Positions 1-6,578 of a stretch of DNA of 7,368 bases are shown one piece after another. Numbering within the stretch: position 1 is the stretch's first letter; each line of letters begins with the position of its first letter. The stretch covers positions 1 to 7,368 of the forward strand of contig CAILON010000205.1 of NCBI GenBank assembly GCA_903835865.1, given 5' to 3'. The notes beneath the pieces are model-generated. The model saw only the letters and a program-made list of their open reading frames with translations, had not been told where the DNA came from and made no database searches. Source of the stretch: an uncultured beta proteobacterium (GTDB lineage Bacteria > Pseudomonadota > Gammaproteobacteria > Burkholderiales > Burkholderiaceae). The translations under genes were made by a program, and so were the position numbers.

Positions 1-190
1 CTACCATGATCGCGAACATCGTCTCGATAGAGAAGAAAAAGATAATGATGCGCGCTTAGCTAAAAAAGCGGCCGCAAAATTACTTGCTGTTAATGCTGAA
101 GATGCATTCTCAGAAGATGCAAAGAAAGAACAAGATAGAAAACGAGCCATCATTACTGCTGCCATTGCAAGAGCGCAAAATAAAAAATGA
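1..190 (+). CDS. rsxB: RnfB/RsxB-type electron transport ferredoxin, C-terminal end only (partial)
   Basis: This is the 3' end of a gene that begins outside the window. It is read in the frame starting at base 2 and stops with TGA at 188-190. The 62 visible residues form a highly charged tail rich in Lys, Arg, Glu, Asp and Ala. It has a YHDREHRLDRE-like start, an ARLAKKAAAK stretch in the middle, and ends IARAQNKK. Betaproteobacterial RnfB proteins carry this kind of basic/acidic extension after their iron-sulfur domains, and rnfB is often next to nth in this group (family knowledge). The domains that would prove the call (Fe-S clusters, cysteine motifs) lie upstream and cannot be seen. RnfB normally passes electrons at the membrane as part of the Rnf/Rsx complex. 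In many betaproteobacteria it occurs without the other subunits, so its role here is open. The stop codon overlaps the nth start (ATGA). Confidence 0.66.
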   Translation, partial: YHDREHRLDREEKDNDARLAKKAAAKLLAVNAEDAFSEDAKKEQDRKRAIITAAIARAQNKK

Positions 191-846
191 TGAATTTAGA
201 AAAGCGACGTGCTTTTTTTGAGCAGCTCAAAGCCAACAATCCAAAACCTGAAACTGAGCTTGAATACAGCTCCCCTTTTGAATTACTGATTGCTGTTTTA
301 CTCTCTGCGCAAGCAACAGATGTCTCAGTTAATAAGGGAACACGACAACTTTTTAAGGTCGCCAATACCCCACAAGCCCTACTGGGGCTTGGTGAAGAAG
401 GGGTGCGTCCTTTTATTCGGCATATCGGCTTATTTAATTCAAAAGGCAAGCATATTCAAGAAACTTGCCGGCTCTTACTTGAGAAGCATGGTGGTGAAGT
501 TCCGCAAACCCGAGAAGAGTTAGAAGCTTTACCAGGTGTTGGCAGAAAAACAGCGAATGTAATTTTAAATACCGCCTTTGGTCAGCCCACCATTGCCGTA
601 GACACTCACATCTTTCGAGTTTCTAATCGTACTGGGCTAGCTCCTGGTAAAGATGTTGTCAAAGTTGAGGAGCAACTACTCAAAAGGGTGCCAAAAGAAT
701 ATCTGCTCGATGCCCATCATTGGCTAATTCTCCACGGCAGGTACACTTGTAAGGCTCGCTCCCCTGAATGCGCGCAATGCATTGTTGAACCACTTTGCGG
801 CTTTAAACAAAAAACTGGTAAAGGAAAAGTTCGTGGCCCTATTTAA
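187..846 (+). CDS. nth: Endonuclease III (DNA glycosylase/AP lyase)
   Basis: A bifunctional base-excision repair enzyme that removes oxidised pyrimidines from DNA and nicks the abasic site. The 219-residue protein aligns by eye along its whole length with E. coli Nth (211 residues), offset by one position. The helix-hairpin-helix is LPGVGRKTANV at about 115-125, with catalytic Lys121. The catalytic Asp139 sits in TIAVDTHIFR. The [4Fe-4S] loop is C-X6-C-X2-C-X5-C with Cys188, 195, 198 and 204. A short basic tail follows the cluster. The start overlaps the upstream stop as ATGA, and no good Shine-Dalgarno is visible, so translation is probably coupled to the upstream gene. A second ATG follows at once (190), and starting there would give exact E. 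coli numbering. The last 14 bases overlap the next gene. No key residue is missing, so the enzyme should be active. Confidence 0.97.
   Translation: MMNLEKRRAFFEQLKANNPKPETELEYSSPFELLIAVLLSAQATDVSVNKGTRQLFKVANTPQALLGLGEEGVRPFIRHIGLFNSKGKHIQETCRLLLEKHGGEVPQTREELEALPGVGRKTANVILNTAFGQPTIAVDTHIFRVSNRTGLAPGKDVVKVEEQLLKRVPKEYLLDAHHWLILHGRYTCKARSPECAQCIVEPLCGFKQKTGKGKVRGPI
821..825 (+). promoter_or_regulatory. Ribosome binding site that fixes the DUF1841 GTG start
   Basis: AAGGA lies inside the end of nth, with 7 bases between it and a GTG at 833. It favours GTG 833 over the upstream in-frame TTG at 782, because the conserved part of DUF1841 proteins begins at about the FNPTREEV motif right after this GTG. 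Confidence 0.6.
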
Positions 847-1264
847 TCCAACCCGCGAAGAAGTACGTCGTTTTTTCTGCGACACCTGGAAAAAGAAGAA
901 TGAGAATCATATTCTGGATTCCATGGAAACGCTTGCGGGTGATTGGATGCAAGAACACCCTGAATATCATGCATTACTCGCAGACCCAGAGGGCGCTCTT
1001 GAGCAAGACTACACTCCAGAGCGCGGTGAAACGAATCCGTTTCTACATCTATCGATGCACCTTTCTATTAGCGAACAAATCTCCATCAATCAACCCCCGG
1101 GTATCAAAGAGATTGCAGAGAAACTCGCAAAAAAATTAGGCTCCAATCATGAGGCACAGCATCGCATCATGGAATGTCTTGGGCAAGTAATGTGGGAAGC
1201 GCAACGCGAAGGCAAGCCGCTTAATCCAGAAAACTACTTGGAAGCCCTCAAGAAATTGGTATAG
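833..1264 (+). CDS. DUF1841 family protein, function unknown
   Basis: A 143-residue soluble protein with no signal peptide or membrane segment. It begins V(M)ALFNPTREEVRRFF, continues with a WKKKNEN basic stretch, and has a central HPEYHALL / NPFLHLSMHLSISEQ region that is the recognisable core of DUF1841. The C-terminal third (about 85-143) looks helical. The function of the family is not known, and I see no catalytic motif I can name, although the repeated His in FLHLSMHLSI is notable. The GTG start is chosen from the AAGGA site 7 bases upstream and from usual family length (about 140 residues). It overlaps nth by 14 bases and ends 5 bases before the next gene, so it is very likely cotranscribed with nth. 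From memory, the nth–DUF1841 pairing recurs in Burkholderiales, but it does not by itself show a repair role. Confidence 0.85.
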   Translation: MALFNPTREEVRRFFCDTWKKKNENHILDSMETLAGDWMQEHPEYHALLADPEGALEQDYTPERGETNPFLHLSMHLSISEQISINQPPGIKEIAEKLAKKLGSNHEAQHRIMECLGQVMWEAQREGKPLNPENYLEALKKLV

Positions 1265-1269
1265 GCCGC

Positions 1270-2244
1270 ATGACTATTTCAACGTTCATAATGCGTCTCA
1301 TTACAGCGCTAATATTGGCGCTAGTAATCCCAGCGGTTAATGCAGGCATCTTCCCCGAAAAACCCATTACTTTGATAGTTCCATTCGCGCCAGGAGGCGG
1401 AACGGATAGCATTGCAAGAGATCTCGCCAAAATACTCAGTGAAAAACTAGGTCAATCTGTCATCGTCGATAACCGAGGTGGTGGCGGTGGATCTATAGGC
1501 GCAAGTATGGGGTCTAAAGCAGATGCGGATGGCTATACCCTTCTTTTTGTCACTTCAACATTCATTACGCACGCTGCCACCGATTCGGCGGCCGGATATA
1601 ACGTTGAAAAAGATTTTTCACCGGTAGCAGTTATTGGCCGTGGCCCGCTATTAGTGGTGAGCAATAAATCCGTCCCAGCAAAATCCCTTTCTGAACTCAT
1701 TCAGCTGAGCAATCAAACTTCTGATGGTCTTAACTACTGCTCTGCGGGTCCTGGTAGCATCAACCATTTATCAGGCGAACTTTTTAAACAAAAAACGGGC
1801 GCCAAATTAACCCATATACCCTATAAGGGCAGTGGGCCAGCCACCATAGACCTATTAGCAGGTCGTGTACAAGTGTTCTTTGCAACTATTCCTACGATTC
1901 TTCCTTATGTGGAGACGGATAGAGTCAATGTTTTAGCCATCACTAGCGAAAAACGCTCCCCACTCTTCCCTGCAGTCCCTACAGCAATTGAAGCAGGCGT
2001 TCCTGGTTTTAATATAAGTACATGGTGGGGAATTGTTGCACCTCCAGGGACGCCCAACACCATAGTTAAACAATTAAATGAAGCCGTGAATTATGCCGCC
2101 AATAAAGATCCATTAAAGACAAGATTAGCGAAGGAAGGTGCATTAGCCTATAAAGCATCACCAGCTGATTTTCAAAAGATGTTGAATAACGAACTCAAGC
2201 TGTGGCAAAACGTTGTCAAAAGCACTAATCTCAAAGTAGAGTGA
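1270..2244 (+). CDS. Bug/TctC-family tripartite tricarboxylate transporter substrate-binding protein
   Basis: A periplasmic solute receptor of 324 residues, which is normal for the family. Residues 1-25 form a Sec signal peptide: a hydrophobic core LITALILALVIP and probable cleavage after VNA. There is no lipobox cysteine. The mature protein opens with the family signature KPITLIVPFAPGGGTD (31-46), whose Gly-rich turn and Asp46 belong to the ligand loop in solved Bug proteins. Later come GYTLLF (89-93), NYCSAGPGSINHL (155-167) and HIPYKGSGPA (182-191). Bug proteins usually bind carboxylates or other small polar acids, but the ligand cannot be read here. No TctA/TctB membrane partner is in the window, so this is an orphan receptor. 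Met8 (base 1291) is an alternative start that still leaves a good signal peptide; neither start has a strong Shine-Dalgarno. It sits 5 bases after DUF1841 and 22 bases before a dehydrogenase, which suggests a role in catabolism with the latter. Confidence 0.93.
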   Translation: MTISTFIMRLITALILALVIPAVNAGIFPEKPITLIVPFAPGGGTDSIARDLAKILSEKLGQSVIVDNRGGGGGSIGASMGSKADADGYTLLFVTSTFITHAATDSAAGYNVEKDFSPVAVIGRGPLLVVSNKSVPAKSLSELIQLSNQTSDGLNYCSAGPGSINHLSGELFKQKTGAKLTHIPYKGSGPATIDLLAGRVQVFFATIPTILPYVETDRVNVLAITSEKRSPLFPAVPTAIEAGVPGFNISTWWGIVAPPGTPNTIVKQLNEAVNYAANKDPLKTRLAKEGALAYKASPADFQKMLNNELKLWQNVVKSTNLKVE

Positions 2245-2266
2245 CAGAGATAATCAAAAGAAAACT

Positions 2267-3331
2267 ATGAAAATTATTATGATTGCCGGTGACGGTATAG
2301 GCCCAGAAATTTCTGAGGCGACTAAACAAGTACTCAATGCGGCCAATCAAGTCTTCAAGCTAGATCTTGAAATTGAAGATGAGATCGCGGGCCATGAAAG
2401 CTTAAAAAAATATGGGGCCACCGTGACAGGCCCCCTACTTAAGAAGGTAGAGAAAGTGGATGGCCTCATCCTCGGACCCATGTCCACATTAGATTTCAAG
2501 GATGAAGCTAAGGGTGAAATAAACCCTTCTAAATTTTTTCGCAAATCCCTAGATTTATACGCAAATATTAGACCTGCGAAAACCTATGATGGGCTTCGCT
2601 CTCCAGTAAATAATTTTGATTTAATTGTCGTGCGCGAAAATACTGAGGGATTCTATGCCGACCGCAATATGGAACAAGGTAGCGGGGAAATATTAGTTAC
2701 TCGTGATGTTGCCATCTCGCTAAGGCGCATAACCCGTCACTGCTGTGAGCGCATTGCTCAGAGTGCTTTTGAATTAGCTCAGGCTAGAAAAAAACACTTA
2801 ACTATTGTTCATAAGGCAAATGTTCTTAAAATCGCCGATGGTATGTTTTTAGATATTTGCCATGAAATTGGGAAAAAATTTCCAGATGTTATTGTCGATG
2901 ACTTTATTGTTGACGCAATGGCGGCACTACTCGTTAGGGCTCCAGATCAATTTGATGTCATTGTTACTACCAATATGTTTGGGGATATCCTCTCGGACTT
3001 AACATCAGAGCTTTCAGGTAGCCTTGGATTAGCAGCCTCAATCAATGCTGGTTCTAAACATGCCATGGCGCAAGCTGCACATGGTTCCGCTCCAGATATT
3101 GCGGGAAAAAATATTGCCAATCCCTACTCACTGATTCTTTCTTCAGCATTGCTATTGGAATGGTATGCCCAACGCTCAGGAAGTGATAAATATTTAACTG
3201 CTGCCAAGGCAATTAAAGTGGGGGTTGGCGAAGCCATTCTCGCCAAGGAAGTAACAAATGATATTGGTGGAAATCTAGGGACCAAGGAAACTGGAGACGC
3301 TTTAGCAAGTAGATTGCTAAAGCGTACTTAA
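2267..3331 (+). CDS. Isocitrate/isopropylmalate/tartrate dehydrogenase family protein (NAD-type beta-decarboxylating dehydrogenase)
   Basis: A cytosolic enzyme of 354 residues that should oxidise a 2-hydroxy diacid (malate type) and usually decarboxylates it. The N-terminal IAGDGIGPE (6-14) is the family hallmark. Arg92 in FFRKSLDLYANIRP, Arg102, Arg123 (VVRENTEGFY), Tyr130 and Lys183 (VHKANVLK) match the catalytic and substrate-anchoring residues. Asp216, Asp240 and Asp244 (FGDILSD) match the metal ligands. The cofactor loop HGSAPDIAG (272-280) has Asp277 where NADP enzymes have a Lys-Tyr pair, so NAD is expected. The specificity helix reads NPSKFFR; it has neither the Ser-x-Asn of isocitrate dehydrogenase nor the Glu-Leu-Leu pattern of LeuB. 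Isocitrate, D-malate, tartrate, homoisocitrate and alkylmalates therefore all stay open. It follows the receptor gene by 22 bases with a weak Shine-Dalgarno. Its last codons form half of a strong inverted repeat. Confidence 0.88.
   Translation: MKIIMIAGDGIGPEISEATKQVLNAANQVFKLDLEIEDEIAGHESLKKYGATVTGPLLKKVEKVDGLILGPMSTLDFKDEAKGEINPSKFFRKSLDLYANIRPAKTYDGLRSPVNNFDLIVVRENTEGFYADRNMEQGSGEILVTRDVAISLRRITRHCCERIAQSAFELAQARKKHLTIVHKANVLKIADGMFLDICHEIGKKFPDVIVDDFIVDAMAALLVRAPDQFDVIVTTNMFGDILSDLTSELSGSLGLAASINAGSKHAMAQAAHGSAPDIAGKNIANPYSLILSSALLLEWYAQRSGSDKYLTAAKAIKVGVGEAILAKEVTNDIGGNLGTKETGDALASRLLKRT
3297..3325. repeat. Perfect 12-bp inverted repeat at the convergent gene junction
   Basis: The arms are ACGCTTTAGCAA (3297-3308) and TTGCTAAAGCGT (3314-3325), separated by the 5-base loop GTAGA. 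The repeat lies in the last codons of the dehydrogenase gene and just beyond the end of the minus-strand operon, so an RNA from either strand would fold it. Neither side has a clear T-run, so this is not a textbook intrinsic terminator. It may still stop RNA polymerase with help, or protect 3' ends from exonucleases. A second, smaller palindrome, TAACTAGTTA (3337-3346), covers the stop codon of the opposing gene. The sequence match is certain; the role is inferred. Confidence 0.6.
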
Positions 3332-3339
3332 TCCACTAA

Positions 3340-3735
3340 CTAGTTAAGAGGTTCGAAGAGGTGCGTCTTTGTGCCATCTTGGGTTTCCTGAAACACCACT
3401 CTGACTTTTTGACCTATTTGTATTGCATCAAAATCGCAATTAGTTAGATGGGTGAGCAAAGAAATGCCCTCGTCCAATCGCACATAAGCCATTGCAAATG
3501 GAACCTCAACTCCACGCCTCATCACGGTATAGGAATAGATTTCCCCAAGACCTTTTGACTCTACCAATAGAGTGTCATCACTGCCACAGTGAGGGCAAAT
3601 GGTACGAGGATAGTAATGTGGCTCTTTACAGCTATTGCAAAACTTTAAACTCAGTTGATTGTTCTGCGCAGCATCCCAAAATGCCTTATTTTCAGAATTG
3701 ATATTGGGACTTGGCAAGCGATATCCTTGACTCAT
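3340..3735 (-). CDS. DUF35 zinc-ribbon/OB-fold protein, thiolase partner
   Basis: A 131-residue protein with two small domains. After an N-terminal helix (about 15-28, ENKAFWDAAQNNQLSL) comes a rubredoxin-like zinc ribbon with two CxxC knuckles: Cys33/Cys36 and Cys47/Cys50, in FCNSCKEPHYYPRTICPHCG. Residues 60-131 fit the OB-fold (KGLGEIYSYTVMRRG … PFAMAYVRLDEG … IGQKVRVVF). Proteins of this type form complexes with SCP-x-like thiolases and bind or channel the acyl-CoA; known cases include PhlB, the archaeal thiolase/HMG-CoA synthase bridge and the Ltp2 aldolase partner. The start overlaps the thiolase stop as ATGA, and a strong GGGGAGA (3741-3747) lies 5 bases upstream, so the two are translationally coupled and probably made in equal amounts. 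It is the last gene of the operon. It has no catalytic residues of its own that I can identify. Confidence 0.92.
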   Translation of the reverse strand: MSQGYRLPSPNINSENKAFWDAAQNNQLSLKFCNSCKEPHYYPRTICPHCGSDDTLLVESKGLGEIYSYTVMRRGVEVPFAMAYVRLDEGISLLTHLTNCDFDAIQIGQKVRVVFQETQDGTKTHLFEPLN

Positions 3736-4904
3736 TGCAGTCTCCCCATAATTAATGCAGCAGCACCATGACGAGTTCCTAATGCGCCACCGATACCAGA
3801 GGCAAGCGCAAACTCCAAATTAGGAACCTGCACTGCTGGATGAGCCTCTCCTCGCAATTGTCTAACTGCCTCAATGACCTTAGTCATGCCGCCTCGGTTA
3901 GCGGGATGGTTATTACATAAACCGCCGCCATCTGTATTAAAGGCAAGCTGTCCTTTGCCAGAAATCAGCTGTCCATCCTCAACAAATCGGCCGCCCTCAC
4001 CCTTCTTGCAGAACCCCAGATCCTCTAGCTGAATTAAAACAGTAATAGTGAAGCTATCGTAAATAGACGCATAGCGTATCTGCTCTGGCGTTAACTTGGC
4101 TTCTGCAAAGGCTCGTGGCGCCGCCCAAGCCAATCCGGAATAGGTCAAATCGACCTTACCACCCATTTGACCTTTAGTTGTTTCCCCAGCGCCCATCATC
4201 GTGATCACCGGCTTTTTCAGTGTCTTGGCAATATCTGGATGAACCACGATTAGCGCACCGCCACTATCTGTAACTACACAACAATCCGCACGATGTAATG
4301 GATCAGCAATCATTGGAGAACTAAGAACATCCTCAACCGTTAGAACATCCTTAAGCATCGCATGCGGATTATGCTGTGCATGGTGAGAGGCGGCTACTTT
4401 AATCCAAGCCAATTGTTCACTAGTAGTTCCGTACTCATGCATATGGCGCATGGCGCACATAGCATACGTATTTAATGGTGCTGGAGAATATGGTTTTTCA
4501 AAAGCAAAATCAGGGGCGCTAGCATATTGACTACGCACTTGCGTCCCGCTGGAACCCTCAGATTTAGGCCGCCCCGCTAAGGTGATCAAGGCGACCTTAC
4601 ATTGCCCCGTCGCAATTGCTCGTGCAGCATGGTTTACATGGGCTAGATAAGAAGAGCCGCCAGTGTCAGTGGAGTCCAAATAACTTAACTTTTTTAAGCC
4701 CAGATAATCCGCCATTGAAACTGGTCCCATACCAGGTGCATCGCCTGCGCAAAAATAAGCATCGACATCATTCAGGGTGAGTCCTGCGTCTAACAAAGCT
4801 CCGCGAGCAACTTCTGCATGCAGTTGGGCGACAGTATGATCAGGGGCAACACGCAGTGGGTGCTCATAAATTCCTGCAATACATGCATTCGCAGCAAAAG
4901 ACAT
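3732..4904 (-). CDS. SCP-x-type thiolase-like protein lacking the nucleophilic cysteine
   Basis: A 390-residue thiolase-fold protein, the usual length for thiolases. The N-terminal half has ARGALLDAGL (about 33-42) and DVDAYFCAGDAPG (46-58). The strand-turn that normally holds the nucleophile reads DTGGSSYLAH (80-89); where thiolases have Cys-Ala-Ser-Gly this protein has Gly82-Gly83-Ser84-Ser85. The His loop is kept in altered form (CNNHPANRGG, His333, beside Cys330). The C-terminal Cys-x-Gly motif reads ASGIGGALG (368-376), so the second catalytic cysteine is missing too. It therefore should not run the normal ping-pong thiolase reaction. It may be a retro-aldolase or C-C lyase on a CoA thioester, as in Ltp2, or a non-classical Claisen enzyme. 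AAGGAAG sits about 6 bases before the ATG. It overlaps the DUF35 gene by 4 bases. The fold and family are secure; the reaction is inferred. Confidence 0.9.
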   Translation of the reverse strand: MSFAANACIAGIYEHPLRVAPDHTVAQLHAEVARGALLDAGLTLNDVDAYFCAGDAPGMGPVSMADYLGLKKLSYLDSTDTGGSSYLAHVNHAARAIATGQCKVALITLAGRPKSEGSSGTQVRSQYASAPDFAFEKPYSPAPLNTYAMCAMRHMHEYGTTSEQLAWIKVAASHHAQHNPHAMLKDVLTVEDVLSSPMIADPLHRADCCVVTDSGGALIVVHPDIAKTLKKPVITMMGAGETTKGQMGGKVDLTYSGLAWAAPRAFAEAKLTPEQIRYASIYDSFTITVLIQLEDLGFCKKGEGGRFVEDGQLISGKGQLAFNTDGGGLCNNHPANRGGMTKVIEAVRQLRGEAHPAVQVPNLEFALASGIGGALGTRHGAAALIMGRLQ

Positions 4905-4938
4905 ATCACTTCCTTAAATTAATTTCTTTTTAGCGGAC
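4905..4938. other. 34-base gap, the only sizeable spacer inside the minus-strand operon
   Basis: It holds the thiolase ribosome binding site (AAGGA on the minus strand, about 4911-4915) and a 10-base palindrome AAATTAATTT (4916-4925). I see no convincing promoter or terminator hairpin, so read-through from the receptor gene into the thiolase gene is likely. Confidence 0.5.
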
Positions 4939-5916
4939 TTAGTCAACCGTAATATTGGATTGCGCAATCAACTTGCGCCATTTTTCAGTTTCAGACTTGA
5001 TGAATTGAGAAAACTGCTCAGGAGTTCCGGGCATCGGATCAGCGCCCTGGGCAATTAACTTATCCCGAAATTTAGGATCGGCCAATACGGACTGCAACTC
5101 TTTATTAATCTGATTACGAATGGCGACCGGTAAATTGGCGGGCGCTACTAAACCATACCAAGTTGCCATGTCGTAGCCTGGTAAGCCAGATTCTGCAATT
5201 GTGGGTACACTCGGTGCCGCCCCTGAACGTTTGGCTGTCGTGACACCAAGCGCGCGCAGATTTCCTGCTTTCACTTGGGGCCAACCACTTGGTAGGTTGG
5301 GGAAACTCATATCTACCTGCCCTGAAATGACATCAGGCATGGCGCTACCAGTCCCCTTATAGGGAATATGCACCATTTCTATCTTGGCCATTTTCTCAAA
5401 CAACACTGCCGAGAGATGCACTGAGGTGCCACTTCCACTAGAAGCAAAAGTAAGTTTCCCAGGACTAGCTTTGCCTGCAGCAATCAATTCCCCCACTGTT
5501 TTATATGGAGAACTCATTGGCACTACCAAAATATTAGGCGCTGAAAATACGCCACCAATTGCCGTAAAGTCCTTTACAGCGTCATAGGACAAGTTTTTAT
5601 ATAAAGAAACATTTACCGCGTGCCCGATTGAAGGGAAGTAAAGAACATAACCATCGGCTGGTGCACGTGCGACAAATTCTGCAGCAATGTTGCCATTGGC
5701 TCCAGCTTTATTTTCTACCACTACCGGCTGTCCCAAGCGTGTTGACAATCCTTCTGCCAAAGCACGACCTACTGTATCTGCTGCACCACCTGGAGAAAAA
5801 CCGACAATTAAGCGAATAGGTTTTGTGGGGTAGTTACCTGCAGGGTCTGCAGCATAGGTGGTGTTCAGACTAAAGCCTATAGCCGCCAATATAAAAGGCA
5901 ATATAAATTTACTCAT
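4939..5916 (-). CDS. Bug/TctC-family tripartite tricarboxylate transporter substrate-binding protein (second copy)
   Basis: A 325-residue periplasmic receptor. Residues 1-22 are a signal peptide (short positive start, core FILPFILAAIGFSL, likely cleavage after TTYA). The mature part starts NYPTKPIRLIVGFSPGGAADTVGR (28-51), with the Gly-rich turn and Asp47. It also has NKAGANGNIAAEFVARAPADGY (69-90), ASSGSGTSVHLS (158-169) and HIPYKGTGSAMPDVISGQVDMSF (183-205). The DxxxGxxxxxF stretch PDVISGQVDMSF is typical of the family. It is only a distant paralogue of the plus-strand receptor in this window, so a different ligand is likely. No TctAB genes are present. Its start shares one base with the stop of the CoA-transferase beta gene (TAATG), and AAGGG lies about 10 bases upstream. 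Its place between a CoA-transferase and a thiolase suggests that it collects the acid which the operon degrades. Confidence 0.94.
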   Translation of the reverse strand: MSKFILPFILAAIGFSLNTTYAADPAGNYPTKPIRLIVGFSPGGAADTVGRALAEGLSTRLGQPVVVENKAGANGNIAAEFVARAPADGYVLYFPSIGHAVNVSLYKNLSYDAVKDFTAIGGVFSAPNILVVPMSSPYKTVGELIAAGKASPGKLTFASSGSGTSVHLSAVLFEKMAKIEMVHIPYKGTGSAMPDVISGQVDMSFPNLPSGWPQVKAGNLRALGVTTAKRSGAAPSVPTIAESGLPGYDMATWYGLVAPANLPVAIRNQINKELQSVLADPKFRDKLIAQGADPMPGTPEQFSQFIKSETEKWRKLIAQSNITVD

Positions 5917-6578
5917 TATTGAGCTACCCTTCTTAAAGGCACGCCACTTAACTCTTGTAGCTCTTCAAAAGATAAACCGTCAACCCAATCGATTGCTACT
6001 AAACCATCTGGTGTGACGGCAATCGTTGCTAAATCCGTGTAAATGCAATCAACTGCCTCAAGTGCAGTCAAAGGATAGGTGCATTCCTTAACAAATTTTG
6101 ATTCGCCCGACTTGGTAAGGTGCTCCATCATGACAAACAGCTTTTTTGCACCCAATGCCAGATCCATTGCACCCCCAACAGCAGGAATTGCCTTAGGGTC
6201 CCCTGTTCGCCAATTGGCAATATCACCTTTGACAGAAACTTGGAATGCGCCAAGAACACAAATATCGATGTGGCCACCGCGAATCATGACAAAGGAGTCT
6301 GCATGATGGCAAAGAGAAGCTCCAGGCAACATCGTCACAGGCTGCTTACCCGCATTAACCAACTCTTCATCAATTTCATCGCCGTGAGCAAGTGGCCCCA
6401 TTCCTAAAAGACCGTTTTCACTATGCAACAAAATTTCACGGTCGGATGGCAGGTAGTTTGAAATCAACATTGGCTGACCAATCCCCAAATTCACATGGGC
6501 ACCATCAGGGATATCCTGCACAATTCGCTTAGCAATATCAGCTGTGCTGCGTTTTTTGACTTTTGAAAGATCCATCAT
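5916..6578 (-). CDS. CoA-transferase beta subunit, 3-oxoadipate/3-oxoacid type (PcaJ/ScoB-like)
   Basis: Beta chain of a class I CoA-transferase, which moves CoA from a donor such as succinyl-CoA to a free acid. From the ATG at 6578 the protein has 220 residues. HVNLGIGQP (about 28-36) is the Gly-rich turn, and LLHSENGLLGMG (50-61) holds the catalytic Glu54 that forms the glutamyl-CoA intermediate. HHADSFVMIRGGHIDICVLGAFQVS and ANWRTGDPKAIPAVGGAMDLALGAK match PcaJ closely from memory. It ends LSGVPLRRVAQ. The open frame extends one codon further, to a GTG at 6581, but GGGAGG is only 3 bases from that codon and 6 bases from the ATG, so the ATG is preferred. The start shares one base with the alpha stop (TGATG). 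The acid substrate is not fixed: 3-oxoadipate, acetoacetate and other acids are possible. There is no PcaF-type thiolase here, which weakens a strict beta-ketoadipate reading. Confidence 0.92.
   Translation of the reverse strand: MMDLSKVKKRSTADIAKRIVQDIPDGAHVNLGIGQPMLISNYLPSDREILLHSENGLLGMGPLAHGDEIDEELVNAGKQPVTMLPGASLCHHADSFVMIRGGHIDICVLGAFQVSVKGDIANWRTGDPKAIPAVGGAMDLALGAKKLFVMMEHLTKSGESKFVKECTYPLTALEAVDCIYTDLATIAVTPDGLVAIDWVDGLSFEELQELSGVPLRRVAQ

Noticed and set aside
153..449. A 98-residue open frame on the minus strand across the start of nth
   Set aside because: It is antisense to a clearly functional nth gene, has low-complexity Ser/Cys-rich content and no visible family motif.
3297..3325. 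Calling the stem-loop an intrinsic terminator
   Set aside because: No run of T follows the stem on either strand (ACTTAATCC one way, CTCCAGTTTCC the other), so only the inverted repeat is reported.
2267..3331. Naming the dehydrogenase leuB, icd or dmlA
   Set aside because: The residues that set specificity fit none of these families cleanly and no leuCD or citrate-cycle genes are adjacent.
3732..4904. Naming the thiolase pcaF or acetyl-CoA acetyltransferase
   Set aside because: The nucleophilic cysteine and the second cysteine motif are both absent, and the presence of a DUF35 partner points to a different subgroup.
6079..6407. Two plus-strand open frames opposite the CoA-transferase beta gene
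   Set aside because: The minus strand encodes a full-length enzyme here; these frames have no recognisable motif and are rich in residues typical of out-of-frame reading.
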